Assembly: GCA_022316685.1 (NCBI GenBank)
Contig: JAKJHU010000082.1
Coordinates: 2,852,001 to 2,916,000 of the forward strand
Reading direction: 5' to 3'
Origin: Progne subis subis
Taxonomy: Eukaryota; Chordata; Aves; Passeriformes; Hirundinidae
DNA: 64,000 nucleotides
Part shown: positions 26,701 to 38,363 of the stretch, in pieces
How positions within the stretch are numbered: the first letter of the stretch is position 1
Layout: every line of letters starts with the position of its first letter
Program-made: the position numbers and the translations under genes
The notes under the pieces: model-generated
Told to the model about the DNA's origin: nothing
The model's input: only the letters and a program-made list of their open reading frames with translations
Database searches by the model: none

Positions 26701-29700
26701 GTGGGATGCTTCTTGGCAGAGACATGGGGAAGAGTGAGATGCTTGGAGGGGAGTGCAGGCACGCTGAGGAGGAGTGTATTACCTCTGCATTGCCGTGCTA
26801 GCTGTGGAGAGAATCAGGAATCATAGAAACCTCTTTGAGTCTTCTCCAGAACTGTATCTTTGGGCAACCACATCCATCCACTTGTCAGTATTGCTAATTT
26901 GTTTTTCCTTTAGACTGCCTTCCAGGGTACTCTGCAGCACTAGCTTTCCTTGGATGACTAGGCTGAACCAACCCGAGGTGTTTCTGTTTCAGGGCAAATG
27001 CTGTGTTTTGTAGAAGCTTATCTCATTTTCTCATGGGTCACATTAACATCACTGTACTGGGGCATCTGTCACATGATATAACTTAGATTTGTAGATACCC
27101 AAAGCAAACACTTGTTATGGCAAAACTACCCCAGACATGATAGCCTCTGACTGCAGGCACGCTACACTGCCTGTGGCCTTAAATGAGCAGTGAAGGATTT
27201 GTCCTCGTGCAGAGGACACAGCACGCATGGTCTGTCTGCTCTCGTTTTAGGGGCTTTATCTCGCCTGTGTGTGAGATGGTGACTTCTGGTTTCAGGAGAC
27301 GGGAACTGCTGTTTTCATGCCTCTGGCACTGCTGCCAGCCTTGATAGATGGCCCAGAACGTGGCAGTGCTGACCTTGGTCAGCCAAAGCACCCCTGCTAC
27401 TCAAAGGTAGCCCTCTAAACAAGTAGATATATAAATTAACATTTTCCAAAGCTATTAAAGGTAAGTGAGTTTGAGTCTGTAGGTGTGTGACATGCTTTTC
27501 AAAAATTCCAGGCATCCAGCAGTGCCTCCTAACTTGACTGGAATAGCAGGTGATCACCTTAGCTTTGAGAACTGTATCATTTACAAGTGTTTGCAGGCTT
27601 GTGCATTGCTTGTACAGAAATCCCTGTGGCAGGGTAGAACTCATGTACTGCTAAGATGTGAGCAGATTTCTTAGGGGATGGAAATACCACTTCAAATAGT
27701 ACTTTAACAGTGTTTCAAGCAATCCTTAGAATTTTCACCATGAGTTTGACTTGGGTTATTACCATATTATGTCCACAAATGCCATGATTTCATCAGTCCA
27801 AGAGCGAATACAACATTTGCTGCTGATGTATTAAAATGTTCCCTTGTGAATTAAAGAATGGGAGCTGGCTTTTGCCTTGGAAAAGGGAATAAGAGCATCA
27901 CTGTATATTTTGGCTATTAGGGACAAGAAAACAAGGGTAATGTAAGAAATCTTAACTGACTTGGAGAACTTATTCTAAATGGACTCTAGTATTACCACCA
28001 TTGCCTCAGTTACCATTTTTGGCTACTGCATTTGTTTCCTTTGTCTGCTTCTGCAGAACTTGGTGATACTGCTTTAGGGTGCCAGGAAGCAGCCAGCTTA
28101 GTTGTGATGGTTTCTTCATCTGAAGAAAATGAACAGGAGGGTAATTTCTGACCCTTAGGCTCTGGAATGGTAGAAGAAGCCAGTGTGCTTGTTTGTACAC
28201 ATATGCGTGCCTGTGGCACTCACACAGAGAAAAAAATTATGGCTCCTTTCTGTGTTTCACCAGGAATTGGTATTACTCCAGGTCTACTCTCCAGGTACTT
28301 TCTTTTTGCAGCCTTTACAAGGTACTCACTGCTTTCTTAACATACAGTGTGGCTAAAGGCTACTTTTCCTTTGGGGTCACTAAGTTTTAACCCTTAGACT
28401 GCTCTGTCTGTCTGTAGGAACAGGTGATAACTGCTCTCTATCCATGGTGTTTAGGGCTACGTGGGATCTGATGTGATGTATGATGAGACGGCCATTTCCT
28501 CGGCCCCTCCTCCCTACACAGCTTATGCCACACCATCCCCCGAGGTAAGAGTTGCAGTCAGGAAGCATTAACATGAGCAAGGCAGCAGGAGCAGCCTCCT
28601 TCAAGCACTCACAAAGTGATGCATTGTACTCTTATACCCGGCTTTAAAGCTTTTACAACAGCAGAGGGTAAGGCACCATCTATCTATTGCTGCTCTTATT
28701 TGAGATGGATTTCCTTTGAAAGGGCTGGGGCACGTTTGGTTCTGAGGTGTATAAAGGTGTGGCTGCTCCTTGGAAAATAAAACTTAGACATAAAGCTTCT
28801 GAACGACAGGGCAAAATTTATTTGGCTGATCTTCAAGTATATTCGTTGTGCAGCTTCTAACATAAGGAGGTGTAACTACACTTCCATGTTGTGCAAGCAC
28901 TGGAAAGGTGTAAGATCAGGAGTTTTAGAAATAGGGTGTGATTACTGGAGCTGCCACTTCCACCCAGGAACTGTTTCTAAAAACTTCCACATAAGGATTT
29001 TATTGTACCAAGATGTCACAGCCACACAGTAACTCTAGTTCCTGGACAGTTATTTTGCAGTGAAGGAGCAGCTTTGGGACCAAACCAGGATTTCTGGGTG
29101 TGCTTAGTGATATGCAATAATATGTGAGGGGATAGTCTGGATGACTATTGCTTGTCACATGCACTATCTGCTCCAGCCTCTCCCTCTTGTTAAGAATGAG
29201 TTGTGCTGCTGGAAACTTCCTCTGTGCATCCTCTTTTGGAGAAAATAATTATTTCTAAAACATACAGCTCTAGAGCATTTGTCTTTAACCTGACATTTGC
29301 TTGCAGCGTACCCTCTCAGAGGGTTGGTTGGAGTTTTTTTGGGATTGGCTGCTGCCTTCCTGGCACTTCTGCGCTCCCCACAGAGCTGTTATTGGCATGA
29401 GGGCAGAGAGGAGAAGCTGGCAGGGCTGCTGTGCCTCTGCCTGATGATCCAGGCCCTGCCTCTGCCGTTGCCTATCCAGGAAACGAAGAGAGGAAATGCT
29501 GCTTAGGAGTGCTTATTTTTTCAAGCATCTGTTCTGAATCCATTCCAGGAAGTAGATTGGCTATAGAGGACAGCCTGGATATTTTAGTGAAACTTTAACT
29601 AACATTAGAAATGAAAGCAAATTGATCAGTGTGCTTAATTGGATCCATAGCAAAGTGTACTTGTGTAACCGGTATTTTTAATTTCCCAGGTTTATGGCTA

Positions 29701-32017
29701 TGGCTACGATCAGTACAATGGTGCGTATCCTCCGGTGGGCCCTCAGATCTTCTATGCCTCCAACGGACAAGCTTACGCTCTTCCCTATCAGTATCCATAC
29801 CAAGGTAATCAGCCACATCCTCCACCTCCCCACAGAAGCTATTCGAGTCAATCTTTCTGGCTTTAGCTCTATTAATCACCATCCTTTACTAGCCACCACT
29901 CCTGCACACAAAGAGAGAAACCTGACCTGTAACTGGAACCAACTCCACTCATCCTTTCACAACAAAGGGAGTGCACTGAAATTGGTATTAAGGGATTTAA
30001 CCTTTCCAATGTGATCTCAGCATAGTTACATTGCTTTATACACACCTTTTGAAGCATACAGAACTCTAACTACAGCGTGTTTTCAAAGGAAAGATACAAG
30101 AGCCAGAAGAAGATGTGATTTTGTGATTCAGTACTCCATATCAGGCATTGATGGAGCTTTTCAGACATCTGCCGCTCTTATACCTAGTTTAATTATTTAA
30201 ATGCAAGTTTCAAAGGTAAATTCACTCCCAGAACAAGGTTGTAGCTGGTTCCTTCCCCATGTGCTAGAATTGCTGTAAGGCAGCATTTCAGCCACATAAA
30301 ATCTTCTGTTGCTCTGTTCAGGTTTGTATAGCTTTCAATCTCAAAAACAGGAAGCAAAGAGTAAAATTGTGGGGTGTGCTTTTAATCACAGTCACCTTAA
30401 TTTAGGGCTAGTTTTGCATAGAGCTCCAGTCTCACAGAACTGGGGCTTTAGAGTTGTACCGGTAATAAAAATGAGAAAATTAATTGTTTATGATCTGACT
30501 CTGCAAACAAGAATATCCATTGAATTTTTTTTATTTCAGTTTTGAGGGAAATTTTGTTTTACATTTGACATTTTTCAGGTTATTTCACTTGTCTTTCCCC
30601 TTTTTTGTTACAAGGGAGGTGTATCAGCCTTGAAAGCTTTTAAAGTTTTCTTTGTCTAAGTTACTGCAGCCCTAAGATAGAGATGATATATATTCAAACA
30701 CAGAGGAATGTGTGTTCTGCTGGTTCTGAAAAGCGGTAGCTTTTTAAAAACACAAGAACTGTTTTTAAAAACTTCCAGCAGGCCTTGGAAATCATATGAT
30801 AACCGTACAGCAGTAACTCCCCTGACTGGTTTGTGAGTGCAGTGTGTTAAGGTACTGGTCACTGGTTGGGCATAATAACCAAGGCTCAACGTTGTCCTTC
30901 ACTAGGGTCACTGCAACGAAACCTTAGGGTTCAGATTCACCACAGCATTTCATTTAACTCCTATACATTCAGCTCCATTGCTCCTTCTCTGCAGTGACTC
31001 AGGGGAGAGTGACTGAGTGACATTGCTCCTTCTCTGCAGTGACTCAGTGACTTCTCTGCTTCTCAGGGGGGAGAGTCATGCATTGTTGAGAGTCACTGAA
31101 AGCATTTTCCAGTTGGATTTAGTTGGATTACTTAAGAATCTGTTACAAAACACCATTGTGGGATTTTCAAGAATATTAAATCTCCCTGAAATGTCTAGAA
31201 GGGAAACCAGTACTGTTATGTTTGCTTTGCAGCTAGGAGCTAAATCAGAAAACATGACAGGTGAAGCTTGCACAAGTCTGTTACAGAGCAGGGTCAGTTG
31301 ATGGCTTCTTGAGTCTAAGGTTAATTTCTTACTATTGGCCAATTTTTATCTGAACAGAAATGTAGTAGCTGTCATCACCCCACAGATCAGCCCAGGATGT
31401 GAAGGCTGAATTGCAGTAGGCAGTAAATGTAAATAACTGATGCACAGTTTCAGGCAAATTACTGGTTTGAGATCTGCCAAAGATTTTTTCTGGGGGAGGC
31501 GGTCAGGGGGAAGAACTAAACTATTTGCCTTAACTTCCAGGCTGAATCAATTTTTAGACCCAGTTCTTACATTAAATCCACAAAGTGAATACAAGTAATT
31601 CATAGGTTCTTTGCAGAACAGTGTTCACTTTTGCATTTGTGATGAGTTTTCCTCACAGATAGTAAGCTGTTACAAGGCTAGAAGTGTTGCTAGGCCCTTG
31701 GATTTAATTAACGTGGAGGCTGAATCCAAAGCAGAAATGTATTCTACCTGTGCAGCTGACAAAATACTAGAATTCATTTGAAGGAAGAACGTGAAAGAAT
31801 GGCCTATTTTGAAATTGCAGTGTATGGTATTAAGATACACATTTCTTTTGCCCTCCTCCCCACAACCTCTTATCTCCTAGGACCTTACGGCCAGCCCCCT
31901 GCAAACCACGTCATCATTCGAGAGCGTTACCGTGACAGCGATGGAGATCTTGCACTGGGCATGCTGGCTGGAGCAGCAACTGGAATGGCTCTGGGATCAT
32001 TATTTTGGGTCTTCTAG
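23716..32017 (+). CDS. PLEKHB2: PLEKHB2 (evectin-2), PH-domain tail-anchored endosomal protein, 7 coding exons
   Basis: The joined coding exons encode 224 residues, close to the roughly 222 residues of mammalian PLEKHB2. Residues about 2-110 form a PH domain: it opens MAFVKSGWLLRQ, has the basic strand RRWKKNWFDLW (17-27) with Lys20, and has the invariant C-terminal helix Trp100 in DDCLAWK. In the family this PH domain binds phosphatidylserine on recycling endosomes and Lys20 is the key contact. PPPY (129-132) is a PPxY motif, the class of site bound by WW domains of NEDD4-type ligases, which evectin-2 is reported to engage. Residues 132-182 are rich in Tyr and Pro. Residues 203-224 are one hydrophobic segment ending at the stop, a C-terminal membrane anchor. 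The start ATG at 23716 has a strong context (A at -3, G at +4). All introns are GT-AG and every phase closes without a frameshift. The tail sequence and overall similarity favour PLEKHB2 over PLEKHB1. Identification is by recall of the mammalian protein, not by a search. Confidence 0.97.
23900..23922. promoter_or_regulatory. CRE/ATF6-like inverted repeat in PLEKHB2 intron 2
   Basis: GACACGTCA and its exact complement TGACGTGTC are separated by CATAA, a perfect 9-bp inverted repeat, with another GTGACGG just after. The TGACGTG core is that of XBP1/ATF6-type sites. It lies about 150 bp past exon 2. Function is inferred. Confidence 0.45.
24358..24510 (+). CDS. PLEKHB2: PLEKHB2 exon 3, PH-domain core
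   Basis: The acceptor TTTTAAG ends at 24357 and the donor GTAATA starts at 24511. The 153-nt exon runs from the split Ser13 to Cys62-Arg63 plus one base. It contains the basic strand RRWKKNW with Lys20 and the YDD turn of the PH fold. Its length is a multiple of three with phase 1 on both sides, so skipping would keep frame but destroy the PH domain. Confidence 0.95.
25217..25319 (+). CDS. PLEKHB2: PLEKHB2 exon 4, PH-domain C-terminal half
   Basis: The acceptor CACTCAG ends at 25216 and the donor GTAAGA starts at 25320. The 103-nt exon encodes Asp64 (split) to Cys97 plus two bases of Leu98, including the strands LLQIVCRDGK and VNLCAES and the start of the C-terminal PH helix. Confidence 0.95.
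26238..26277 (+). CDS. PLEKHB2: PLEKHB2 exon 5, short exon with the PH helix Trp
   Basis: A T-rich tract and TTTGCAG acceptor end at 26237, and the donor GTGAGT starts at 26278. The 40-nt exon completes Leu98 and encodes AWKIALQDARTNT, including the conserved PH-domain Trp100. It ends in phase 0 after residue 111. It is too short to be found as an ORF. Confidence 0.94.
28455..28544 (+). CDS. PLEKHB2: PLEKHB2 exon 6, frame-neutral exon carrying PPPY
   Basis: The acceptor GTTTAG ends at 28454 behind a weak, interrupted pyrimidine tract. The donor GTAAGA starts at 28545. The 90-nt exon encodes residues 112-141 (GYVGSDVMYDE to ATPSPE) and has phase 0 on both sides. It holds the PPPY motif at residues 129-132. 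Confidence 0.94.
29690..29804 (+). CDS. PLEKHB2: PLEKHB2 exon 7, Tyr/Pro-rich linker
   Basis: The acceptor TTTCCCAG ends at 29689 and the donor GTAATC starts at 29805. The 115-nt exon encodes residues 142-179 plus one base of Gly180. It is a low-complexity stretch with ten tyrosines (for example VYGYGYDQY and ALPYQYPYQ), probably disordered. Confidence 0.94.
30976..31046. repeat. 45-bp spaced duplication with AP-1 sites in PLEKHB2 intron 7
   Basis: The block CATTGCTCCTTCTCTGCAGT plus GACTCA starts at 30976 and again at 31021. Each copy contains TGACTCA (30995-31001 and 31040-31046), the AP-1 consensus. TGACTGAG lies between them. Confidence 0.85.
31881..32017 (+). CDS. PLEKHB2: PLEKHB2 exon 8, last coding exon and membrane anchor
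   Basis: The acceptor TCTCCTAG ends at 31880. The coding part completes Gly180 and runs through IIRERYRDSDGD to a C-terminal 22-residue hydrophobic segment, with a TAG stop at 32015-32017. The basic and acidic residues just before the segment and its extreme C-terminal position fit a tail anchor. Confidence 0.96.
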
Positions 32018-34133
32018 ATTACCCTTTCCTTATCTCTGTAGTTCCAAACCCCTTTATTGTGTGCAATAATATATTGGCAATGTTGTTTACTGTTAAACTT
32101 TGAAAAATGCAATAGTTATTTTTCAGTAGTGACATCTTAATAACTGATTCTTAACTGTCTTAATGAGAGTTTAAAGGCACCGTTTAGTTAAGTGGTTGGA
32201 GACGTTCAGAATTATAAGGATCAATATGAGCACCAGTGTCACGTGGTATCAGTCACCTGCTTTATGAACAGGTGTTCATAACAGACTGTTACTGGAAACA
32301 CCATAGGAAAAATGATTGTTTTGGGAGGAGCAGTCTAAGCTCTCGTTCAAATAAGAGGTTAACAGGAGTCCTGCATTAGTATATACATACTGCTGGCTTT
32401 TAAACATTCCCTGGAAAAACACAGAGCTCAGCAGAGATTGGCATTAGACAGTCTGCCATGCTTGAGGGTTTCTTTTCTTTTCAGACTTGACTGCAGATGG
32501 TAATGTGTTCTCTTAGGTGGAGCCCTCTACCTGTCTCTCACACCATCCAGGTGAAGTTGTCTCTGAGAATGTATGAGCAAACCATTAAGAAGTGGCAGCA
32601 CTCCTCAATTCTTTTATTCTCCCAGAAATGTGAATGACCTGTGGCAAGGAAGAGCAGTGCTTGTTGTTCTAGCTCCCTCTTTATCCCGGATGACTCATCT
32701 CTGGTCAGATGGAAGTACCAGATCTTTAGCTTTGAGCTCTCTGCAAAACAGCAGGCTCAGACTATCCCAGCAGCGTTGTTAGGAACCATCCATTGCCCAG
32801 CGTCTCTGCTCGTTACTGCCATGGCTCTGCAGAGGCTGCAGGAGGAGAAGGAACTTGAACAGCCCTTGCTGTGTTGGGCCTGCCAGCCCCTCTGCAGGCA
32901 GGAGCAGTCAGGAGGGGAGAGACAAGCAGAACAAGTAGAGCTTGCACACAGCACTTTGATACCAGCTGCCTTGCCAGGGCTAGGATATCCCTTGCCAGGG
33001 ATAGGATGCCCACCTCTTAGCCACCAAGGTTTCCTGTACCAGGTTCCGTATTTGCAACTAATAGTTAACTGACCCAGCTGAGCCTGGGTTTGTTGTATAT
33101 ACATTTCCCCCTCACATTCAGCAGGTCTTCTCTTCCCTCCATGACTTGTTGAGAAAAACACTCCAAGGAACCTGTCTGGCTTTGCTTGGATGCGTGGTTT
33201 CTCTGCACAGTGTGCTGTGGAGTGCAGCTGTTCTGTGTGTTACATGGCCTGTTCTAATCCGTGCTGAGCTGTGCTTGGCAGGGAAAGAACGCTCTGAAGA
33301 AATGCATGGGCTTTCTTGTTCAGGTAAATGAGGCAGGGTGCCTAAGTTGAGTTCTTACAGCAAGAGGACTTATTTTTATACTTCCACATTTAGCTTCCCA
33401 TATTCGCATACTGTTTTAATGTTAAGTCTTACTTATGATTCCATTTAGAAGAAGGTTAATTTCCTTATGGTTCACAGGGTCTCATGTCAGGAAAGATGAA
33501 AATAGATGAGAACTTGCACCCATATAAATTTAGCTGAAGTCCTGATCTTCTCCATTTAATCCTAAAACTCTCTTGGCTCTACTTATTTAAGTAAGAGGTC
33601 CTGGACAAGAGTTTGGGTAGCAGCCAGGAGAAGCACTAGGCTTTCATGAGCCTTAGGACTAACTCAACCAAGTGGAATCACTGGAAGTAAACCAATGTAA
33701 TTGTGGCTGCTTTACTAAGAGTAGCTTAATCCAGGAGGGTAAACTGCTTTCAGGCTCTGAGCTGTACACCAATGTGTAAGCATGTCCTTTCACAGGTTAA
33801 CGCAAGCTGCACGTGTTCTGCCAGTCAGATGTACTGAAAGGACATTCTGGAAGTGCAGAAGAGGACTAATGTGAAAGTTTCCTATTGCTAGTCCAGACCA
33901 AAAGAAATTGCAGTACGCTATTGAAGCTCTCTTAGAGACCTGGCAGCCTTGAGGTCAGAAAGGGATGGAATGTAAGTGAACAAAAGTGTCTACCCTTTTA
34001 AAAAGCTCTTTAACAGGTGAATTTGATTACAGGTCTATGCTGCTCTTTGGTTTGCGCTTTGCAGTAATGAGTTCTGCAGAATGCCTCCATGTCTTCTTCC
34101 TCTGTGATTCTTAACCTGTAAGGAGTAGGGGAG

Positions 34134-34338
34134 AATAAAACAATTGGGCTTCATATGGTTTTTTTGAATTTCATAATGACTGGGAAAGAATAGCACAAAG
34201 TGAATCAGCTGGGTTTTTTGTTTCGGTTTGGGCTTTTCTTTCAGAAGAACTGTTAGTCACAGCAGGGGAACATGTCTTTTGTGTTTTGAAGAGATAACTC
34301 TGTCTAGGTCTCTGGTTTCTTAAAGTATATGAAATAAA
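34134..34338 (+). terminator. PLEKHB2: Candidate proximal poly(A) signals
   Basis: AATAAA occurs at 34134-34139 and 34333-34338. The second is followed by a TTGTTGATTG stretch that could be a GU-rich downstream element, then an A-tract near 34376. Confidence 0.45.
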
Positions 34339-35883
34339 GATTGTTGATTGCAAAACAATTTCCTGGGTTGAAATTAAAAAAAAAAAAAATCTTTTTAAAA
34401 GTTCAAATTGAAGTAATTCTCCATTAAGAAAATAATCTTACACTTCTCAATGGAAAAACGCATCACAAATTGAAGCCAAAGATTCTAGTTTCAGCTTGGA
34501 AGCAATAGGCTGCTTATATGCAAAAATCATGAATTGTTTTCTGTCTCAGAAGCACAGGCATTTAGAAGCCAGAAAGCAAGCGTACAAAACTCTGCTAGAG
34601 CATGAAATCAAGGGCACAGTTGCTTGTAGCCCTGCACGTGCTTGCAGCCTTTCTGAGCTCACTGCAGAGACAGAAGTGGAAACATCCTGGTGTGCAAAGC
34701 AGCAGCATGGGGACTGCCACCTGAAGTCCCTGATTGCTGAAGCTCAGCCTTACTTCCTGAAGAATGCCTGTGTCTCCTATTGGAACAGAGCAGAGCTGTA
34801 GTCAGATCCACAGTATTGTCTGGCTGGATACACGGTCGTGAATCAACAGCCTTCCTCTGCCCATGTTTGCACTTCATGTATCTGCAGTTGGTGTGGATGC
34901 TGCTGTGAGCTGAAGGAGGTGGGATTTGGGGCTTGGAGGGACTGCCATGCCAGGTTCTGCAGAGCAGTGATACCACAGTGACGGGAAGAGGCAGCAGGTG
35001 TGGCAAGAGAATTTTCAAAGCCGATTGAAATGATAGTTTGTTTCTGAATGGTCATTCATAACTATAATTACAGTTAGGTTTGCACAGCACTCAAGCACGC
35101 ATTCCTGCTTTGGGCCCAATACTTAAGCCCCTGAAGCTACAGGAGGTTCACAGGTACCACAGTGCCGCTGGTTTTGTGCAGCGTACACTGTCAGGCAAGG
35201 ATAAATCTCTTGTACAGCAGTGCCGGTGCTGATGGAAGTCACGAGTCTACATGTTCATCTGGGACTTGGTACTTTTGGGCTCTCAGTTACGGGCAGCTGG
35301 ACAGAGCCAGGCTTCCTGAGAGAGGGGTGGGAATGCTCAGCCTCCTGATAAGTCTGACCACACTAAAGAGGTCAACCAGGGCCCCCTCCCGTATTCTCAG
35401 TTACACATGAAAACATAGCTGTTGGCTTCTTTTGCATGAATTTGAGGGAGAGCCAGTCTCTTCTAGTGAGTGGGTAAAGGCTAATGCACTAGGGAGCGGG
35501 GGTGGGCAGTGTTTCTGTACAGGACAGCTGCACTGACTTCCAGCAAAGACACATCTTCCCCCGTGCCAAAGCACATTCTGAGCACTGTCTAGATGTCTGC
35601 CCTGCAGTCATCCAACACTGGCTTACTTTGGTTTGTTCAGTGAAGATTCAGTAGGTGATGGGACCAGCTACGCAAGTGGAATAGAGGAGAAAATTCACAC
35701 CCATGTTCCTCAGATGTGTTTGTGCTTTTCCTGCTCTGTATAAGACTGTGTAAGACATAGAGGGTAGCATGCAACAAGTTTCCCCTCCAGAACCTTTATG
35801 TTCTTATGAACTCCCTGTCTTTACTGCAGCTTTTACTGTATGTCCTCATTCTCATTATTAATTTATAGCAAAATAACCATAGC

Positions 35884-35889
35884 AATAAA
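35884..35889 (+). terminator. PLEKHB2: Candidate distal poly(A) signal
   Basis: AATAAA is followed within about 30 bp by T-rich and GT-rich sequence (TTATTTTGTCTTGG). It would give a 3'UTR of nearly 3.9 kb. Confidence 0.45.
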
Positions 35890-35910
35890 AGTAATATTTA
35901 TTGTAATTAT

Positions 35911-37589
35911 TTTGTCTTGGCATGTTTACTAGCCTTTATTCAACACTTCTGATTCAGTTGGAGTATAGACAGCTCAGACTGACATACCTTGGCCATCTCA
36001 TTTATCATTTAGTTAGCGTGATGTAAGGTCTGTGAAGTCAGCAAAGTAACTCCACACTAACACCACTACACCAAGATTAGAATTAAGACCTATTTCTTTC
36101 TAATGGAGTTGAAGGCTTTGATTCAGAATGCTTAATCTTGGATATATGCAGCACTGATCCAGATTTACAATTTGACATGGTGTTATCAACAGATTTGTAC
36201 TGTTTAGTGTTAGACTAAGCTGCTTGGAGCACAGATGTTGCTCTGGGCAAAATGCTACTGGTTGCTGTATTGGTATTTCCTGTTTATGAATTGCTTCAGA
36301 GCAGTTGGGTAGAATCAATAAGTTTGCTTTGACAAAGACACTAAATGACCACAGCTAGCTCTGCCTCCTAAAGGTAGACAATCTTGCATATTTGCAGGGA
36401 ATTGAACTTCTAGTCCAAAGGACCACAGTATGTTTTGTAAAACAGTATTCCTGCTTTGTGCACATTTTGTTTTTACTTTACCTGTTTGACATTACTGTTT
36501 TTACTTGGCGCACATTTTGTTTTTACTGCTGAGGGGGGGTGGGTTTTTAGCCTCTAAACTGAGGAAGGAAGGAAGACAAAACTACCATTTCAACCCATCA
36601 GCTGATGTCAGAGTATGCACTGCTTTTCCCCACGGCACTCTCTGTTGACTGTGCTTGTTTTGTCAGTCAGCAGTTCCATATGATGGATTTGCTAGGCTAA
36701 GCAGCACGTCGTGTCTACTTTACCCTGCCCACCCAAGCCCACTTGTACTGAAATTCTCTGCTCCAGAACAAGTTAGGGAACTAGATTTGCTGTGCAAGGC
36801 TCAGCAGCTCCATACCTTCCTGAGCTTCCAGCATCTTAGAGAATGGGCTTTGCCTCTGCTCCTGCATTCCCTCTGCTCTTTGTGGTTCCAAAATGGAACT
36901 ACCATAATTAACTTGGGTTGTATTCCTAAAAGTACCTGTATTTGTCCCTCTCTCCTGTTGCAGTTCTACTCCACTGCATTGCAGTGAACTCAATTTTCCC
37001 TAAATTTCAGCAGAGCTGAGTGTCCCCTCATCTCGTATGCTGTGATCCGTCACTAACCACAAACCAGAGCTGGTCCCAGCTGGTTTGGAGCCTCCCAGGT
37101 GCCAAAGAGCATCTCACTGTGTTTCAGAGTTTTTGAGGCATCTCAAAAGGCTCCAGGACTCACAAGGCACATAAAAACTCCAGTGTATCTGCATTAATAA
37201 TTTCAGGTTTTAGAGCCATGTGATGATTTTTAAGGTGCAGGTTGGTAAAGTTTCAAACTAACAATGCTGAGCCTAACCTGACTGACTGTGGTGGATGCAA
37301 TAGCGATTCTACCCAACCCTCCACATAGTTTATGTACAGAAATAAGCCAAAATCAGCCATACATTTTGCAAACTATGACAAGTAAAGTCAAAAAGAGCGA
37401 CCCCTGAGAAGCCCCCTGAGCATTCTGGGGCCAGGTGCATGGGGGCTGAGGAGAGCTTACCCCAAGCTGCAGCTCCATCTCCTGCCATCCATCAGCTGTG
37501 CCCCTGGGTGCTCCCAGCTGACCAGGCCACAGCACCTCCCGGGTTTGAAGGCCAGCAGAGAGCCCTGTAACTAACTGAGTCTACCCTTC
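35911..37589. other. Gene-free interval between PLEKHB2 and the downstream CR1
   Basis: No coding exon or named repeat is recognised. A short repeated CACATTTTGTTTTTACT occurs near 36460 and 36510. Confidence 0.5.
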
Positions 37590-38345
37590 GTGAACTCATG
37601 GATGACACCAAGCTGGTCGGGACTGCTGATCTGCTGGAGGGCAGGAAAGCTTTGCAGAAGGATCTGGACAGGCTGGATCCATGGACCGAGGCCACCTGTA
37701 TGAGGTTCAACAAGGCGTGCCAAGTGCCAAGTTCCGTACTTATCTCAGCACTACAGGCTGGGGACAGAGTGCTGGAAAGTGGCCCAGAAGAAAAGGCCCT
37801 GGGGGTGCTGTTTGACAGCAGCTGAACATGAGCCCAGGTGTGCCCAGGTGGCCAAGGCAGCCAGTGGCACCTGGCCTGTGTCAGCAGTGGTGTGGCCAGC
37901 AGGGCCAGAGCGTATCCCCCTGTGCTCAGCAGTGATGAGGCCACACCTCGCGTGCTGTTTCCAATTCTGGGCCCCTGAATTCAGGAAGGACACTGAGGTG
38001 CTGGAACCAGTCCAGAGAGGGGAGTGGAGCTGGGGAAGGGGCTGGAGCACAAGTCCTCTGAGGAACTGCTGAGGGAGCTGTGGGTGTTTAGCCTGGAGTA
38101 AAGGAGGCTCATGGGGGACCTTATGGCTCTACACAACTCCCTGACCAGGAGGCTGTAGCCAGGTGGGGACCAGCCATGCTCTCAGGGAACAAGGGGCAGG
38201 ATGAGAGGACATTGCCTTCAGCTGTGCTGGAGGTTCCGAGTGGACATTAGGAAGAATTTCTTTCCAGAAAGGGCGATTAGACATTGGAAAGGGTTTCGCA
38301 GGGAGGTGTCGGGGTGTCCGTGCCGGAGGTGTGCCGGGACAGCCC
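37590..38345 (+). mobile_element. CR1 LINE 3' part, with remnant of the reverse-transcriptase ORF end
   Basis: The + strand translates near 37598 to DDTKLVGTADLLEG and then LQKDLDRLDPW and MRFNKA, the typical C-terminal end of the CR1 ORF2. The 3'UTR follows, including GGACATTAGGAAGAATTTCT. It is 5'-truncated with ORF breaks and thus inactive. The usual 3' octamer repeat is missing; the element runs straight into a GC-rich 21-bp array. Confidence 0.88.
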
Positions 38346-38363
38346 CACAGGCGGGCCCTCCGG

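Larger units (their letters stand above)
32018..35910 (+). other. PLEKHB2: PLEKHB2 3'UTR (extent inferred)
   Basis: Sequence after the TAG stop has no recognisable coding exon. The first canonical AATAAA signals occur at 34134 and 34333, and another at 35884, so the 3'UTR is about 2.1 to 3.9 kb depending on the site used. Short ORFs inside (for example 32641-33072) match nothing I recognise. Confidence 0.55.
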
